Below, piece after piece: positions 41,317 through 53,489 of a stretch of DNA of 64,000 bases. The stretch covers positions 682,001 through 746,000 of the forward strand of contig JAHLKF010000006.1 in assembly GCA_025558075.1 (NCBI GenBank), given 5' to 3'. Within the stretch, counting starts at the first letter, position 1, and every line of letters begins with the position of its first letter. The notes beneath the pieces are model-generated. The model was not told the DNA's origin, did no database searches, and saw only the letters and a list, made by a program, of their open reading frames with translations. The stretch is from Gaertneriomyces semiglobifer. Lineage: Eukaryota > Chytridiomycota > Chytridiomycetes > Spizellomycetales > Spizellomycetaceae. A program made the position numbers and the translations under genes.

Positions 41317-42972
41317 TCAGGCGATCGGTGTATCCAGCACAGGGATGTCTATCACAATGACCGATACGTCATCATGAGTGCCACCGGGAGCGCTTGAGAA
41401 AAGCGAGCTGAGCGGTCCAGTGTGACGCATGCATAAATCATCCGATAGTTGCTGAAGTAGATGTTCAGCTGGGTAGGTAGCTTGGCCAGCCGCCTCGTCA
41501 TATCTTATACCGAATTCCCTCAGCAACCTTTGAATGCTACCATCCTCGGCCTGATCCTCTCGCATGTACGACCAAAGACCATCACTAGCCATGATAACAA
41601 CATAAGAATGTGCTGAGTCCAACTCCATAATCTCTACGTCGGGGACCCCTTCAAAAAGTCGGGGCTCTATTTTCATAGTCACATCACCCATCGCATCACC
41701 CATGCCGAGGTTCTTTAATCGCATACCAAAAGGAGATGTATATCCCGGAGGTCTACACACTCGCGCGTTAACGAGAAACGGAACAGAAGAGTCTACATCA
41801 AATGGCAATGCCCGAGTGATGATGGGCCCTGTGCCCGTAAACTCGCGGAAAACTCCACCAGCTTTCTTTATGAAGCGAGCCTTGCGGGGATGGGATACTG
41901 CATGATCCAAAGTGCGGAGGCAGCACGTGAGCGTTCGCCCTTCTTCCGTCGAATCTTGGACATTGCCAATGACAACTCTCGAGTCGCCACAATGTGCCGT
42001 CAAAATCCACTTTCGGTCAAAAATGATCACGAGAGCCAATGTACAGCCGTCGTCCCAAAGTTCCTGGTCACTTGTCAACCCTGCCGTACGGCGTTCATAC
42101 GCTCGATAATACTGCTCCTCGCGCATAGCACAAAAAGCGTCATCCAGCTCTTTGAAAATTCGCGTGATCCCGTCCTTGAGCAAGCTGGAATCTTCAATGA
42201 CCCAAGAATCCTTTCCATTGAGAAACTCTAGGACACACCCCGGGAGACGCTTGACAAACCATTCGGCTGCAAACCTTCCTCCATGGCCATCCGACAAACA
42301 GAACAGGTGAACTGGCGTGCTGCTAGGAACATGAAGGAAACAATGGCCGGGTTTTGGTACGTAAAGGACATCCTCCATAAAATCATGTAAGGGAGACAAG
42401 CTGCCGTCCTTCTGTCGAAAATACCCTCTCAAACCGCTTTCTGCCCATTTCATGGGACCGTTATATGAACAGCTTGCGGAATCGTGAGGCCCAGATATTC
42501 TGGGGTCAAGATTAACTAGGTCGTGCACCCAGAATGCCGAAGGAACAAAGCCGTCTGACCATAGAGATGTTTGGAGTGAAGCAGAGATCTTCGAGATAGT
42601 CTCGTTGGCATTGTAACGTCGAAGCACGAGGTATACGGAAGTCAGCATCCCTTTTACCTCTTCCATGGAGAGCTTCCGTCTCCCGTTCTCAATACTCCGT
42701 AGCCCTCGTGGACTCAAAGCAGGTAGTGTTGGTACGCGGGCTTCTTGGACAAAGCATTGGAGCGCATGATCCAGGGCCAGCGCACGCATGGTCTCGGCGC
42801 AAGCGTAGGCCGATCCAGCCGACTGTCTTATGCTACTAGGGCAGTAGGTACTCTCTAAAGTCAACAAAAACAGCGGCAAATTCATGTCGATTTGGGCATC
42901 ATGACCGTATGCCAGGTTAAGTCGTTTCCTCTGGGAATGGCGCCGTAAGCGATGGCTAGATCTCTCAGCCAT
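41317..42972 (-). CDS. PP2C (PPM)-type protein phosphatase
   Basis: 551 residues, one exon, ATG 42972. Metal-dependent Ser/Thr phosphatase. DGHGG (about residue 229), DDGCTLALVIIFDRKWILTA, HCGDSRVVIG and later MASDGLWSY supply the metal-binding aspartates in the expected order; a GTHDDVSVIVIDI box lies near the C-terminus. An N-terminal extension of about 190 residues is basic at the start and not recognised. GG in DGHGG and the final DD are intact, so activity is expected. Convergent with IFT74 and divergent from AspRS. Confidence 0.88.
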   Translation of the reverse strand: MAERSSHRLRRHSQRKRLNLAYGHDAQIDMNLPLFLLTLESTYCPSSIRQSAGSAYACAETMRALALDHALQCFVQEARVPTLPALSPRGLRSIENGRRKLSMEEVKGMLTSVYLVLRRYNANETISKISASLQTSLWSDGFVPSAFWVHDLVNLDPRISGPHDSASCSYNGPMKWAESGLRGYFRQKDGSLSPLHDFMEDVLYVPKPGHCFLHVPSSTPVHLFCLSDGHGGRFAAEWFVKRLPGCVLEFLNGKDSWVIEDSSLLKDGITRIFKELDDAFCAMREEQYYRAYERRTAGLTSDQELWDDGCTLALVIIFDRKWILTAHCGDSRVVIGNVQDSTEEGRTLTCCLRTLDHAVSHPRKARFIKKAGGVFREFTGTGPIITRALPFDVDSSVPFLVNARVCRPPGYTSPFGMRLKNLGMGDAMGDVTMKIEPRLFEGVPDVEIMELDSAHSYVVIMASDGLWSYMREDQAEDGSIQRLLREFGIRYDEAAGQATYPAEHLLQQLSDDLCMRHTGPLSSLFSSAPGGTHDDVSVIVIDIPVLDTPIA

Positions 42973-43274
42973 GGTTGTGTGCAGTACCTTGCATACACCC
43001 TCCCATCAGCACAGCACCAGCTTCCTCCTTTTCCACCATGTGATGAGTGTGCTGTGCGGTAGGATAGATGCTATATAAGTAGCGCACTCGAGCCTTCTTC
43101 CCTGCGATGATCAGTTTGTTGGGAATCCACTTTCGCGAAGACAGACGCCCAAGCGCGTTGGTGTGCATGGCAACAAAAATGAACAGAAACTCGGACAGAT
43201 CTGATAAAGGTAAGACTAGTGTCCTTTGAAGTCGTCCACAGTAAAGGACTGATAGTATAGAGGCTGCGTGAAAG
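42973..43274. promoter_or_regulatory. Divergent promoter region, PP2C / AspRS
   Basis: 302 bases between two start codons. A longer open frame on the minus strand here is a shadow. No specific motifs named. Confidence 0.4.
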
Positions 43275-45041
43275 ATGGCAGATCCGGCGGCAGATGTGGC
43301 GGACGTGACTAACAGGATGGAGGAGATCATCTTGGGCGAAGATGGCAAACCTCTGTCCAAGTCGGCGTTAAAAAAACTTGAAAAGGAAAGAGAGAAGGAG
43401 AGAAAGAAGGCAGAAAGGGAAGCTAAATTGGCAGCCGAAAAGGCCGCACGGGAAGCTGCTTCGCCAGACTACTCTGTTGGACGATACGGAAAATTGCCTC
43501 TGAACCAATCTCAGGAGCGCACTGGCCGGGAGCGTAGGAAGATTGAGGATCTCACTCAGAATGATGTCGACCAGACTGTCTTGCTGAGTGCTCGGGTACA
43601 GACATCAAGGCCCACTGGGAGTAAAAAGTGCTTCATTACCTTCCGTCAGAAGACTGTCACCGTACAGGGCGTCTTGACCGTCGATGAGAATACTATCAGC
43701 AAGCACATGCAGAGGTTTGCTGCTGGCATCCCAGTAGAGTCCTTAGTCTTAGTGGAGGCAAAGGTTGTCAAAGCGTTGCAGAAGGTTGAGTCTTGTACGA
43801 TTCAAGAACTCGAACTCCAAATTGAGAGGCTTCACATCATCAGCGAGGCTGCACGCCTGCCCTTTACATTAGAGGATGCTAGCAGACCTGAAACCGAGTT
43901 CGAAAAAGATCCAGTCTTGGTACGCGTTAAGCTTGACACCCGCTTGGACAATCGCCCTATCGATTTGCGCACCATTACCAACCATGCTGTCTTCCGCATG
44001 CAACATGGCATTTGCAAGCTCTTCCGGGAGTATCTTGAACAGAAGAATTTCGTTGAAATCCACACCCCAAAGCTCCTTGGTGCCGCGAGCGAAGGCGGTG
44101 CCAACGTGTTTAAAGTGCAGTACTTCAAGGAATCCGCTTTTTTGGCTCAGTCGCCGCAATTCTACAAGCAAATGATGATCACCTCAGATTACGAACGTGT
44201 CTTCGAAATTGGTCCCGTTTTTCGTGCGGAAAACTCGCAGACCCACAGGCATATGACCGAGTTTGTTGGACTGGATCTGGAGATGTCATTTGATGAGCAT
44301 TACCACGAAGTTCTCGATCTGTTCGATGGCTTGTTTGTTCACATCTTGGACGGCTTGAAGACACGTTATTCTGCTGAGATTGAGGTCGTTAAGCGTCAAT
44401 ATCCGTTCGAAGACTTCATGTTTTTGCCAAAGACATTACGCCTCGAGTACGCGGAAGCTGTCAAAATGTTAAAGGAGGCCGGTGTCCAGATGGGTGACTA
44501 CGATGATTTGAGCACCGAGACCGAACGTGTTTTAGGAAGACTAGTGAAGGAGAAGTACGGTACAGACTTTTTCATGTTGGACAAGTTCCCCTTAGCCGTC
44601 CGTCCATTCTACACAATGCCAGACCCGAGCCGTCCGGTAAGCACGTATGATCGACTAATGCTGCTCGTTGTTCAACTACTTGACGCTCTCTCAACAGGGT
44701 TACAGTAATTCTTATGATTTCTTCATGCGCGGAGAAGAGATTCTTTCGGGTGCGCAACGTATCCACGACGCGGACTTCCTTCAAGAGAGGGCGAAGGAAC
44801 ACCAGATAGACCCTGTTACGATCCAACCATACTTGGATGCTTTCAAGTACGGCGCTGCGCCCCACGCGGGTGGTGGAATTGGTAAGGAGATCTTCTTGCG
44901 ATTACCTCGCGCCGAACGTTATCTAATTCTCTCCGTTTGCTCGTGTTAGGCCTTGAGCGAGTACTGATGCTGTTCCTTAACCTTGGAAACATTCGGAAGA
45001 CATCTCTCTTCCCGCGCGACCCCCACCGCCTGGGACCCTAA
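43275..45041 (+). CDS. Cytosolic aspartyl-tRNA synthetase
   Basis: Class II synthetase charging tRNA-Asp. Exons 43275-44636, 44698-44881 and 44950-45041 (545 residues). A lysine-rich N-terminal helix ([20 protein letters not shown]) as in fungal cytosolic enzymes aids tRNA binding. An OB-fold anticodon domain follows (about 95-195). Class II motif 1 includes [20 protein letters not shown], motif 2 reads [18 protein letters not shown], and motif 3 includes [16 protein letters not shown], with a C-terminus [10 protein letters not shown]. All key residues are visible. Introns are 61 and 68 bases. The 3' end is 137 bases from the convergent Xpr1/Syg1 gene. Confidence 0.96.
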
Positions 45042-45178
45042 AGAATATCATCATGTATATATGCAACTCTATGAAAACTATAAGTACTATGCGAAGAACA
45101 GGCACCTGGCTGATGGCCACTCTTGTACAATAACCAAAGTTTACTCGACTTGAGGTAACTGCGAAGAGTCCGCCGGTT

Positions 45179-48100
45179 TTACGGTACAGAGCCCCTTCTG
45201 CTGCGGCTGGGAGAACTGGCCAAAGGCAGGGACGGGCGTCGAATAGGCAACTCCACATCTTCCGGTGGGAGCATATTGACGCGAAACGGAAGAGGGACCT
45301 CCGTGATAGCCCGGAACTTGCCGACATTGTTCAAGTGCTCATTTTCCCTGAACCACACCGTTAGTGCACGAAGGCCATTTTCAGATCCAACAGAACCAAC
45401 TTAACTTACATGCGTATGATCGACCATATGAATCGCCGGAACATCTCAACTTGTGCTTGTAGATACACCACAAGTCGGGCATCATGAAACAAGCCCCAGT
45501 TATTCGGAGACAGAAGAAATACCCACGAAAGACGTAGAAGAAAGTTTAATCTACAACAGACGGGTGAGAATTCAGCGCATGTGACACAAAATGAATCCAG
45601 TCCTGACCCGATAGCGACTATATAAAGCCATCGCGGGTAAATGATGACCTTTCGTAAATATTTATTCACTTTGTTTTTTTGGGATAGTCCCCAATCGAAG
45701 CTCACGTCCCAGAAATGTGCGAACAAAGATGCTGCAACGGCGAAAACTAAATGCAGGTTTTCAGTCGCAGGGTATGGCGAGATATAAAGTTGCGACGGCC
45801 TTACTGATCCAAAACACGCGCGCCACGACGCTATCCGTTATTCGCGCTACAGCGGAGATAAAGATGACGGCCAACTGCAACGAGTATTTGGTAGCATTCG
45901 TAAGATGTGGGTGCATTAGCCGGTGATCATGGTATCCTGCCGACAGTGTTTGTGTAAGTTGTGGTTGCGTTTCATGAAGGCGAAACCATACCTACGCCGA
46001 AGGCATTGCAGCAAACGCCAAAATGCAGGAAAGGCAGTCATGAACGGCACGATCCAAGAGTTCGAGAGCTCACAACGTTCCGCTGGGAAACCAATTGTAA
46101 GAGCGAGACTGGGATCTTCTAAGCGTCCCAGTATGGCTTACCCAGAGAATCCACGTCGTGCAGCGCCGAACAGACGAGCGTTTGCAACGATACAAACATA
46201 TAGGTCTATGTCACCATTAAAACCATGAAAATGACATGTCCGACTGGCGGTACTCGTACCATGGAACAAAGTAGATCCGTAATGAAAAAGTCACGGAACT
46301 GAACCTGAAATGCTCCAGAGAGAAATATTCGACCCTATACGTGCGTTTGATATTAAGCGCCATTCAGAGTCACTGAGGACAGAGATATTCACCAGTGTTT
46401 GCAAGAACCAGGACCTTGACGACCGATAGAACGCATTCATTGGATTTACTAGAACCACGATAATGATAACTAATAACAACTGTAAAGGAAAGATCAATCG
46501 AAGCGTCAGAGCTTGTACGTATCAAAGCACCTACCAAAGGGTACCATCTAATCGGTATGAACGAGACAAAGTTGTCATTTACCGCCAAGTACATGTTATA
46601 GGCAAAGAGGAGTAGCAGCAGCGATGCAAACTCTGAAAAGCCTTCGGCGGTCATGTAGTCTGCGCAGTTTCCAGTTTAGAAATATGTTACACTCTCAACG
46701 CACCACCATCAGCATACCTCGCGGATCCAATTCAAATACCAACACCCAGTTTACGTGGAACCTCCCCCAAATGTGGAGGAGGGCGGAATAATAAAATAGA
46801 AAGGTAATAGGGATACTGTACTAGCATCATAAGCCAACGCCATCGTACACATGTGCAGCAGTTTGTTACCTGAAACCACCATATATCAACAGCAACAACG
46901 TAATATTTTCATCCGGAACGCCATTGACAAATACATCCCGCAAAGTGAGAGCGATTGCCGGAAGAGAAAGGCCGACAAAGAAGCCTGTGCGCCAACTGGT
47001 CCAGCCACGAGGCTGTGACTTAATATCCGGGACCCGCAGTTTCCTCATAGCATGTTGTCTAAAAGCAAGATCACCGTAAGCATAGTGAACCAAAATCGAT
47101 ACATATGCAATGTTGCAATGTACCTATTGCCGCTCTCAAACACAAATGTGTAGAGACGCTCCGTCTGTGAGATAAGATCTTCGACCCTTCGAGAGGTGTA
47201 CAAGTGCATCTCGTTGGCCCGTGCCATGTATATGTCACCCGCAATGCCTGTCACTAGTACACATGCCACCACTCAATCAGCATTGCTCCTCAAATCGGCG
47301 AATATCAAACCCACCTTTTTCATTTTTCTTCAAAATTTTGGTCACGGATGTTTGATTGATGATACGAAAGTTTTTCAGCAGCTATGTCGCAGAGTTACAA
47401 GGATGAGCTAGTAAAGTCACAAGTTCCGTCAAAGCGCACCTCCAAAAATCGATAGTATTCCAAGCAAGCTTTCTGCAATCTGGCTCTTGGGTTCTTTACC
47501 ACAGGTTTGAAATTTTCTGCAGACGTAGCAAGCTCCCCTGGCAAGATATCTCCTAGATCGGGTTCGTAATCATTATTATCCGAGCCCGCCATAGCACTAC
47601 GCCTTCTAGTAAGGTTGTTGACCATGTTTCCGACGTTCGCTTCGGGAGACGGACGTGTCTATTGTCTGAAAGAATTAGGTACGATTACATGAAGTACGCG
47701 GATCCACCAAGGAAATTCCTACCTCTGCTTTCTTGTTCTTTTGCTTTGATGCCATGATGAGACATTGACACTGAAGGTCCTCAAATCGTTTGGTTCCTTG
47801 ACGCTCCTTATCTGGGCAAAGGCATTTATTGAGTACCAGTCTTTGCGATCCGAACTTTGAGACGTGTCCGCACCACAAAAAAAGGCGTCCGCTTTTCGAA
47901 GCTCCGCATCCAGTTCTCGAAAAAACTCCAGCTCTTGTGGACCCAAGTTTGCAGCCTCTAGACGCTGCAGAAAGCTGGCTGCAGGATGCTTAATATATCA
48001 TTCTGAACAATGTCGCCTTCGGCAACGGCACAACTTACGATCATCGCTAAAAGCGATAGAGTCGGACGTTTGACCTCTTGATGTCGCGAATGCGTGTATC

Positions 48101-48297
48101 CGCTCCAAAATATTGGATGCACTGGATGTTACGCCGTGAGGACTGCCGCTGATATCAATTTCTTCATGCGACGCCTGTTTTTGCCTCTCACGAGCCGCGA
48201 CCACTCTCTTGATGGCCTTTTTCAACCTTCTGTAGTTGACATAGCGGCTCCGCCACTCCGGGACGCTGTTCTCGGTTAAGTACTTGGCGAACTTCAT
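45179..48297 (-). CDS. Xpr1/Syg1-type SPX-EXS phosphate exporter
   Basis: Multi-exon membrane protein. First exon 48297-48039 starts MKFAKYLTENSVPEWRSRYV, the SPX phosphate/inositol-pyrophosphate sensor. It splices to 47978 (60-bp intron), continuing FLQRLEAANLGPQELEFFRE. Further exons carry KACLEYYRFLE and LLKNFRIINQTSVTKILKKN (end of SPX), several hydrophobic helices, and EXS-domain pieces (YGDLAFRQHAMRKLRVPD; MFAHFWDVSFDWG at about 45726-45688; RLSWVFLLSP). The last exon encodes ENEHLNNVGKFRAI and ends SRRGSVP, stop at 45179. Internal exon borders between 46300 and 47100 were not all resolved. The EXS domain is the exporting part. Confidence 0.92.
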
Positions 48298-48701
48298 TTT
48301 TGTCCTAGTAACTTGATTCGTAAATTCCGCGGAGATGATTCGCCCTTCCTTCCATAAACTTGCAAGGCAACAAATACAGCACCGGCTAATGCCACTACTT
48401 TAGCGTTAATGATACAATGCCTCCCATTCCATCTCTCTAGAGCAACCGCCTGTCTGCCTAGTGTGAATGCTTTGATGCTCTTCAACGTGGGGCCAGCGAG
48501 GAATCGCGAACCGGCGACAATTAAAGGGTGTTATCGCTTGCATAAAAATGTATTACGTCAGTAATCACTTCGGCGAGGAACCTTTTTTTATTCCCAAATG
48601 CCAACTGTCGCCGTCTCGGAGTGAACAAGCGTGTGGAATACCGTTGTTGAGAGCGTACCTCCAGTTATTCATACAGTATACTGAATAGTGCCACAACAAA
48701 G
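48298..48701. promoter_or_regulatory. Divergent intergenic region, Xpr1 / eIF4B
   Basis: 404 bases between divergent starts; presumably both promoters. No RNA gene or repeat seen. Confidence 0.4.
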
Positions 48702-50604
48702 ATGACGAAGAAGACGAGCAAGAAGGCGGAGAAGATGAGCCTGACGGACTTCTTGGCCAACGACAACTACGGATCGTCTTGGGCTGACGATGTTGCTGAT
48801 CTTCCCACCGCGCCTGCTGCCACTGAACAATGTATGTAGACGTGGTTTCACCAGATATATCCGTTGTCACAGGAAGAGGGCGAAAGAGGAGAAGCTTATG
48901 CGGATGTCCTATTGGCCCATTTAGATACTCAAGATGTGCGGTCTTTCGCGGGAGATGGAGGCGACGGGTACGCTCGACGCGAGGCTCGCCCTCCGGCTGC
49001 GCTTCCCGACCGCCCCCCTTACACCGCTTTCATCGGAAACCTTGCTTACGACGTAACTGATCGTGATATTGAAACGTTGTTCACGGAGCTGAGCGTATGT
49101 TGATTTAGTTTTCACTTTTGTCGGTTACTTTCAAGATGTAACACTGCGGATCATACAGATCAAAAGCATCCGCATTCTCGAGAGCGATGGCAAGCCCAAA
49201 GGTTTTGGTTACGTTGAGTTCAACGATCGACAGTCCCTTGAGGAAGCTCTAAAATTGAGTGGAGAGGTACGCGGATATCAGTCTGCTTCAACCTTTTTAC
49301 ACTATTCCGACAAGTAGCTTTCTTCATATTTAGACAATGATGAGGAGAACTATCCGGATCGACGTTGCCGAACCACGTAATTATTCCGCTGTCCATCGGC
49401 CTCACTTACTATCCTGCTAATAATCCGATCACTTTCAGCCAAAGATGGTGGTCGCCGTGCACCTGGTGGCTTCGGGAACTCTGAGCGTGCGGCGGAATTG
49501 GACGGGGCATGGAGGCGTGCCGCGCCTGTAACACCTGCCGCGCCTGAACGCGCATCGTCGAGAGACTCTCGTTACAGTGAAGAGCGTCGCGGTTTCGGTT
49601 CGGAACGTCGCGGTTTCGGAGGGTTTCGCGATCGTGAAGACCGTGGGGAACGTGGTGGTTTCAATGATGATCGTAGAGGTGGTTTCGGTGACCGTCCGGG
49701 CTTTGACCGATCCGTATCTCGGAGCGACGGACCTCCCATGGTTCGCAAGAAATTGGAATTGCAACCGCGCACCCTCCCGCTCCCAACGCCGCAATCTACT
49801 CCAGAGGAGCCGCAGACGACGGAAGAACCTCCAAAGAAGCCTAAGTTCAACCCATTCGGCACAGCCAAACCCCGTGACGAAAATGAAATAATGAAACAGG
49901 TTGAGGAGCGGCGATTGCAACGCGAAGCTGAAAAGAAAGCGAAGGAAGAAGAAGAGCGAAAAGCTAAAGAAGAAGCCGAGCGTCAGGCGAAAGAAGATGC
50001 TGAACGCCAGGCAAAGGAAGAGGCTGAACGTAAAGCAAGCGAGTTGAAGGCAAAAGAAGATGCTGACCGTGCAAAAGCGGAGCAAGAAGCTGAGGCATCA
50101 AGGAAACAACAGGCTGCGAAAGTAGGGACAGTTGACACAGCGAGAAGTCAATCTCGTGGCAGGAATGGGCCTCCTCGCCGGACCTCTGGGGATACAGAAT
50201 CTCGCGCCGGAGCTGCGTCCTCGTGGCGTCGCGAGGCTCCACTACGCCCGGTTGATCGGTCGGAGTCTCGCGAGCCAAGGAGAACACGGCGTGAAGGAGA
50301 TCATTTTGAGGGCCGTGGTGGACGCGGTGGTCGTGGTGGCCGTGGCCGTGGTGGTCGTGGTGGTATGACCACGAGCCACCATCAAGACCGCGTGGAGAAC
50401 GAAGTGCGTCCCGCTGGCCGTGGAAGCAAGTCATCAGGTAACACAATAAGAAGCTCGAAGGCTCCCCCCGTTTTCGAAAAAGAGGTGCCTGATGTAAAAA
50501 GCACAAATGTGTTCGACCTGTTAGAAGAGGTAAGACCAGGACACACGCTTGTCATTGCTGTGTGGATACTGATTTTGTGTAATCATTTCCAGGATCAAGA
50601 GTAA
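48702..50604 (+). CDS. Translation initiation factor eIF4B (Tif3-like)
   Basis: RNA-binding factor that stimulates eIF4A. Starts MTKKTSKKAEKMSLTDFLAN, then SSWADDV, both typical of eIF4B. RRM: YTAFIGNLAYDVTDRDIETL and KPKGFGYVEFND. An Arg/Gly/Asp-rich region follows, then a long charged helix of KEEAER-type repeats, an RGGRGG cluster, and the C-terminal motif VFDLLEEDQE. Exons: 48702-48831, 48895 (or 48873)-49094, 49159-49266, 49334-49376, 49439-50529, 50593-50604. The obvious CACAG acceptor at 48872 is out of phase with the donor; GAGAAG at 48894 restores the frame with a 63-bp intron, giving 527 residues. That one junction is uncertain. Confidence 0.9.
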
Positions 50605-50709
50605 ATTTTTTTTTTGCATTACGCAGTATGTAAAGTTATGAGTATTAATGAGATTTATGTTCCAACCAATCTACGTGTCTAATTTTCTGACTGTTCTATC
50701 AAAGTCTAC

Positions 50710-52691
50710 TTATGATGTCATGATATGCACCAGGAAAATCTGCAGGGAGTGACCGTTAGACAGGGAAACAAACCTAACGCTGCAGGTTGTGATGTTCAAC
50801 TTACGCTGTCTACCCATATCCTTCGTGAACAGAATTTGCCCTAAAACCTTGGCTGGCTGTTCCACCTCGACAATGGTTAAGGCGCCCGCACCAGTGGCAT
50901 CGCGCACAATCCATAGCACGCGGCCCGCTGGATAGAGCTTTGCGCTGGTCATACATGCTTGCTCAATCCGGCGCCGCAAATGGATGTCGTCGTAGTTATG
51001 GTCAGTGCTGCGACCAAGAGCAACGCGCTGGATAAGCTCTTCCGCTTTTCCAGGCGCATCAGTTTTGAAGAACGCAACCACCCGGGCCAAGTCACGTGCA
51101 CTTCCAAGTGACAAACGAGGCACGAAATCATCTCCAACGACAATGGAGGTGACATAGTTCTCGCACAATTGTGATAGCGGTGCGGAAGCGACCGCGGGAG
51201 GAGCGAATGCAAAGCACCTCACGCGTCGGCCAGGAGGAAAGCCCAAATGACTGTGCGTCAAACCGGTGGACGCCTCCGCCCAATGAAGCGCTAAACACGT
51301 CGCAAGTCCTGCGCCCAATGAGTGACCGGTGAGGAGAATACTGTAGGAAGGGTTTGCCTCAAGAAGCGCGTCTACAGATTCTCTCAGCCTGGCTGGGTGC
51401 CCGAAGCTCGATAATTCCTGTGCAGCTTTCATCATTCCAGAATGCACATGGTGGACTTCATCGGCGATACGAAATTCCTCATAATCACAGGTGAGGTCAA
51501 CCATCAAGTCCTGTAAATTTTTTGTGCCCCGAATCACGACGAGGATCTGCTGTGTGGAGTGATCCTCAATAACGTATAAGGTTGGCTTGTAGCGACTCGA
51601 ATTCAAAATATTGTCGAAACCATACGAGTAATCCGTTTGAGTACTGTGAAACAGAGACTCGATAGGTGTTTCGGTATGTCGAGCAAATTCTTGTCTCTCA
51701 CTGCGAGACTCCTGAGAAAATGCAAAGCTCGGAACAGCTCCGACGAACGCTCCAATATGATCTCGACCATACACCCCGGTGGCAAACTTGATATAGCGCC
51801 GAAGAGCAGCAATTAATTGGGCCGGTTCTTCGGAATGACCATTTGAGGTGGCCGGGGCCGAAGCGACCGATTCTTGCCCTTCTTCGCCAATGCTACCCTG
51901 CACCACATTGGTATGGTCATCTCCAACATTTGCACCAGTCCAGTGGACATCTTCATCTGGCTCGCCGACAACTGGACCGAGAGGTTCCACAATGAGTTTT
52001 CGGCCCGCGGATTCCGCGGCATCATTCCAAGCATCACTGGTCGTATACTGTAAGCACGCCCAAGCCATGAGATTCTTGGCGGTATCTATAGCTCCCACGT
52101 CAACTAAGCGTATACCACTTCCGTGGATAGCGTTGGACGCAACTTCTCGCCTGACCAAAGCGGCGAACTGCCGTACCGCCAAGGCGAGCTCGCTTGACCC
52201 AAAGACGCCATCAAGCGTCACAACTCCATGATCTGCGGCGGATAAGCCAAAGTTTGTCCAAAACCTTCCAGTTTCAATTCCGGCAAGCGCGCAGAATTCA
52301 GCCAGCCGTATAGTGCTCGAAACTAACGGTGCAACTCCTGCCGCGCTGCCTGTTGCGTCCCCTACCCCGTCTACGATTCCACGTGCAATCCCGAGGCCGA
52401 ACTTAGTACCGGCTTTTGCAGCTTCAAACCCAATGCCAGAGGCTACTCTTCCGACGCCAACCAGGAATCTCTGTAGAGGCCGTCAAAATTGGACGTTCTG
52501 GTCTTCCAGCCAGGCAGATAGCACCAACTTACCAAACCAGTGAAAATATCGGAGGCAGCGTCCCTTGAGTTATAAGGTATGGTCTCCCGACCGCTGCCGT
52601 TCGCAGGCCGCCCTCGGACTTGAACGTGCCTAGTCGTGCTTTCGTAGACCATGTCATCGTCTGGTTCAGAGACGGTGTACGCCGTGGCCAT
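50710..52691 (-). CDS. Class 3 lipase, sn-1-specific diacylglycerol lipase-like
   Basis: Exon 1 is 52691-52533 and exon 2 is 52470-50710 (62-bp intron), 639 residues. Alpha/beta hydrolase: nucleophile elbow GHSLGAG, candidate Asp in VVGDDFVPRLS, and His in STDHNYDDIHL. The TLYVIEDHSTQQILVVIRGT strand block ahead of the elbow is typical of lipase class 3. FAFAPPAVAS and GDDFVPRLS are DAG-lipase-like. The first 90 residues contain Gly/Ala-rich amphipathic stretches (GIGFEAAKAGTKFGLGIARG) rather than the four membrane helices of animal DAGL-alpha, so membrane anchoring may differ. Convergent with eIF4B, 105-bp gap. Confidence 0.88.
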
Positions 52692-53489
52692 GCTTTCCCA
52701 GCTACTACACTAAGTAACTGACGGTCCTTTAACGATGACTTGATGTGCTTCAATCGTATTTCGTTCCAGCCACATCTGCAGGACGTTAACTTTTTATAGC
52801 GAGCGGATTTGACTTGGTAAAAGTCTACCAAGAATGACACCACGCCTGTTGTGACTTCTTGGCGCCAGAGCGAGCGTACACCCGCACGAGCCTCCCGCGA
52901 TTATTCTGCGAACATATCAAGCCCATCGGCAGCGTCGGCATGGACTACTCGTGCATGTCACTCGGTAGCAAGATGCCATGCCGTCGGGCTCGCCGACATA
53001 CCTTTAACCTCTAAGAGCTGCTTGTTTTTTTTTGAACCGCTCTTGATCCAATGCAATTTATGATTATCAAACGAACTTGTAGCCGGCAACTGCATTCCAA
53101 TTGGTATGGGTGCCTGAGGCATCTGAGCCACATGGGCAAATGCTTCCGCCAACAGCAAACCGAAATTGGTTTCATTGCATAGCGTCTGATTATAAGCGCA
53201 GGCAACACATGATATATACTTGCGACTGTCTTGTGCCACTTGCATGCACAACAAGCTGGAAGATAGAAGCCATAATGCATCCGCGCAAGGTTGCGCGCTG
53301 TGAGTACGTTGTTAATGCCGCATAGAGACGTACATCGTCCACTTTCGTCGGACCGTCGCCACTGAACTCCTTCGCTCTCGCATTCGCGCCGAAGGACAGA
53401 TCAAGATGACAATATTGGACGTCTGTCATCAGATCCGCGGAATAAAGCGAATTCTTCGCTGAATTCCATGATCCTACGCCGCAGATCGC
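52692..53489. other. Intergenic; possible small unrecognised gene
   Basis: About 800 bases between importin-13 and lipase genes. A minus-strand frame from ATG 53429 (MTDVQYCHLDLSFG) could join another at about 53254, but only through a 34-base intron, too short for this genome, so it is not called. Nothing else recognised. Confidence 0.4.

Noticed and set aside
42965..43360. 131-codon minus-strand frame over the AspRS start
   Set aside because: Overlaps two well supported starts; translation has no conserved features.
52958..53429. Two minus-strand frames that could be joined into a small gene
   Set aside because: Would need a 34-base intron, shorter than any supported intron in this window, and no family is recognisable.
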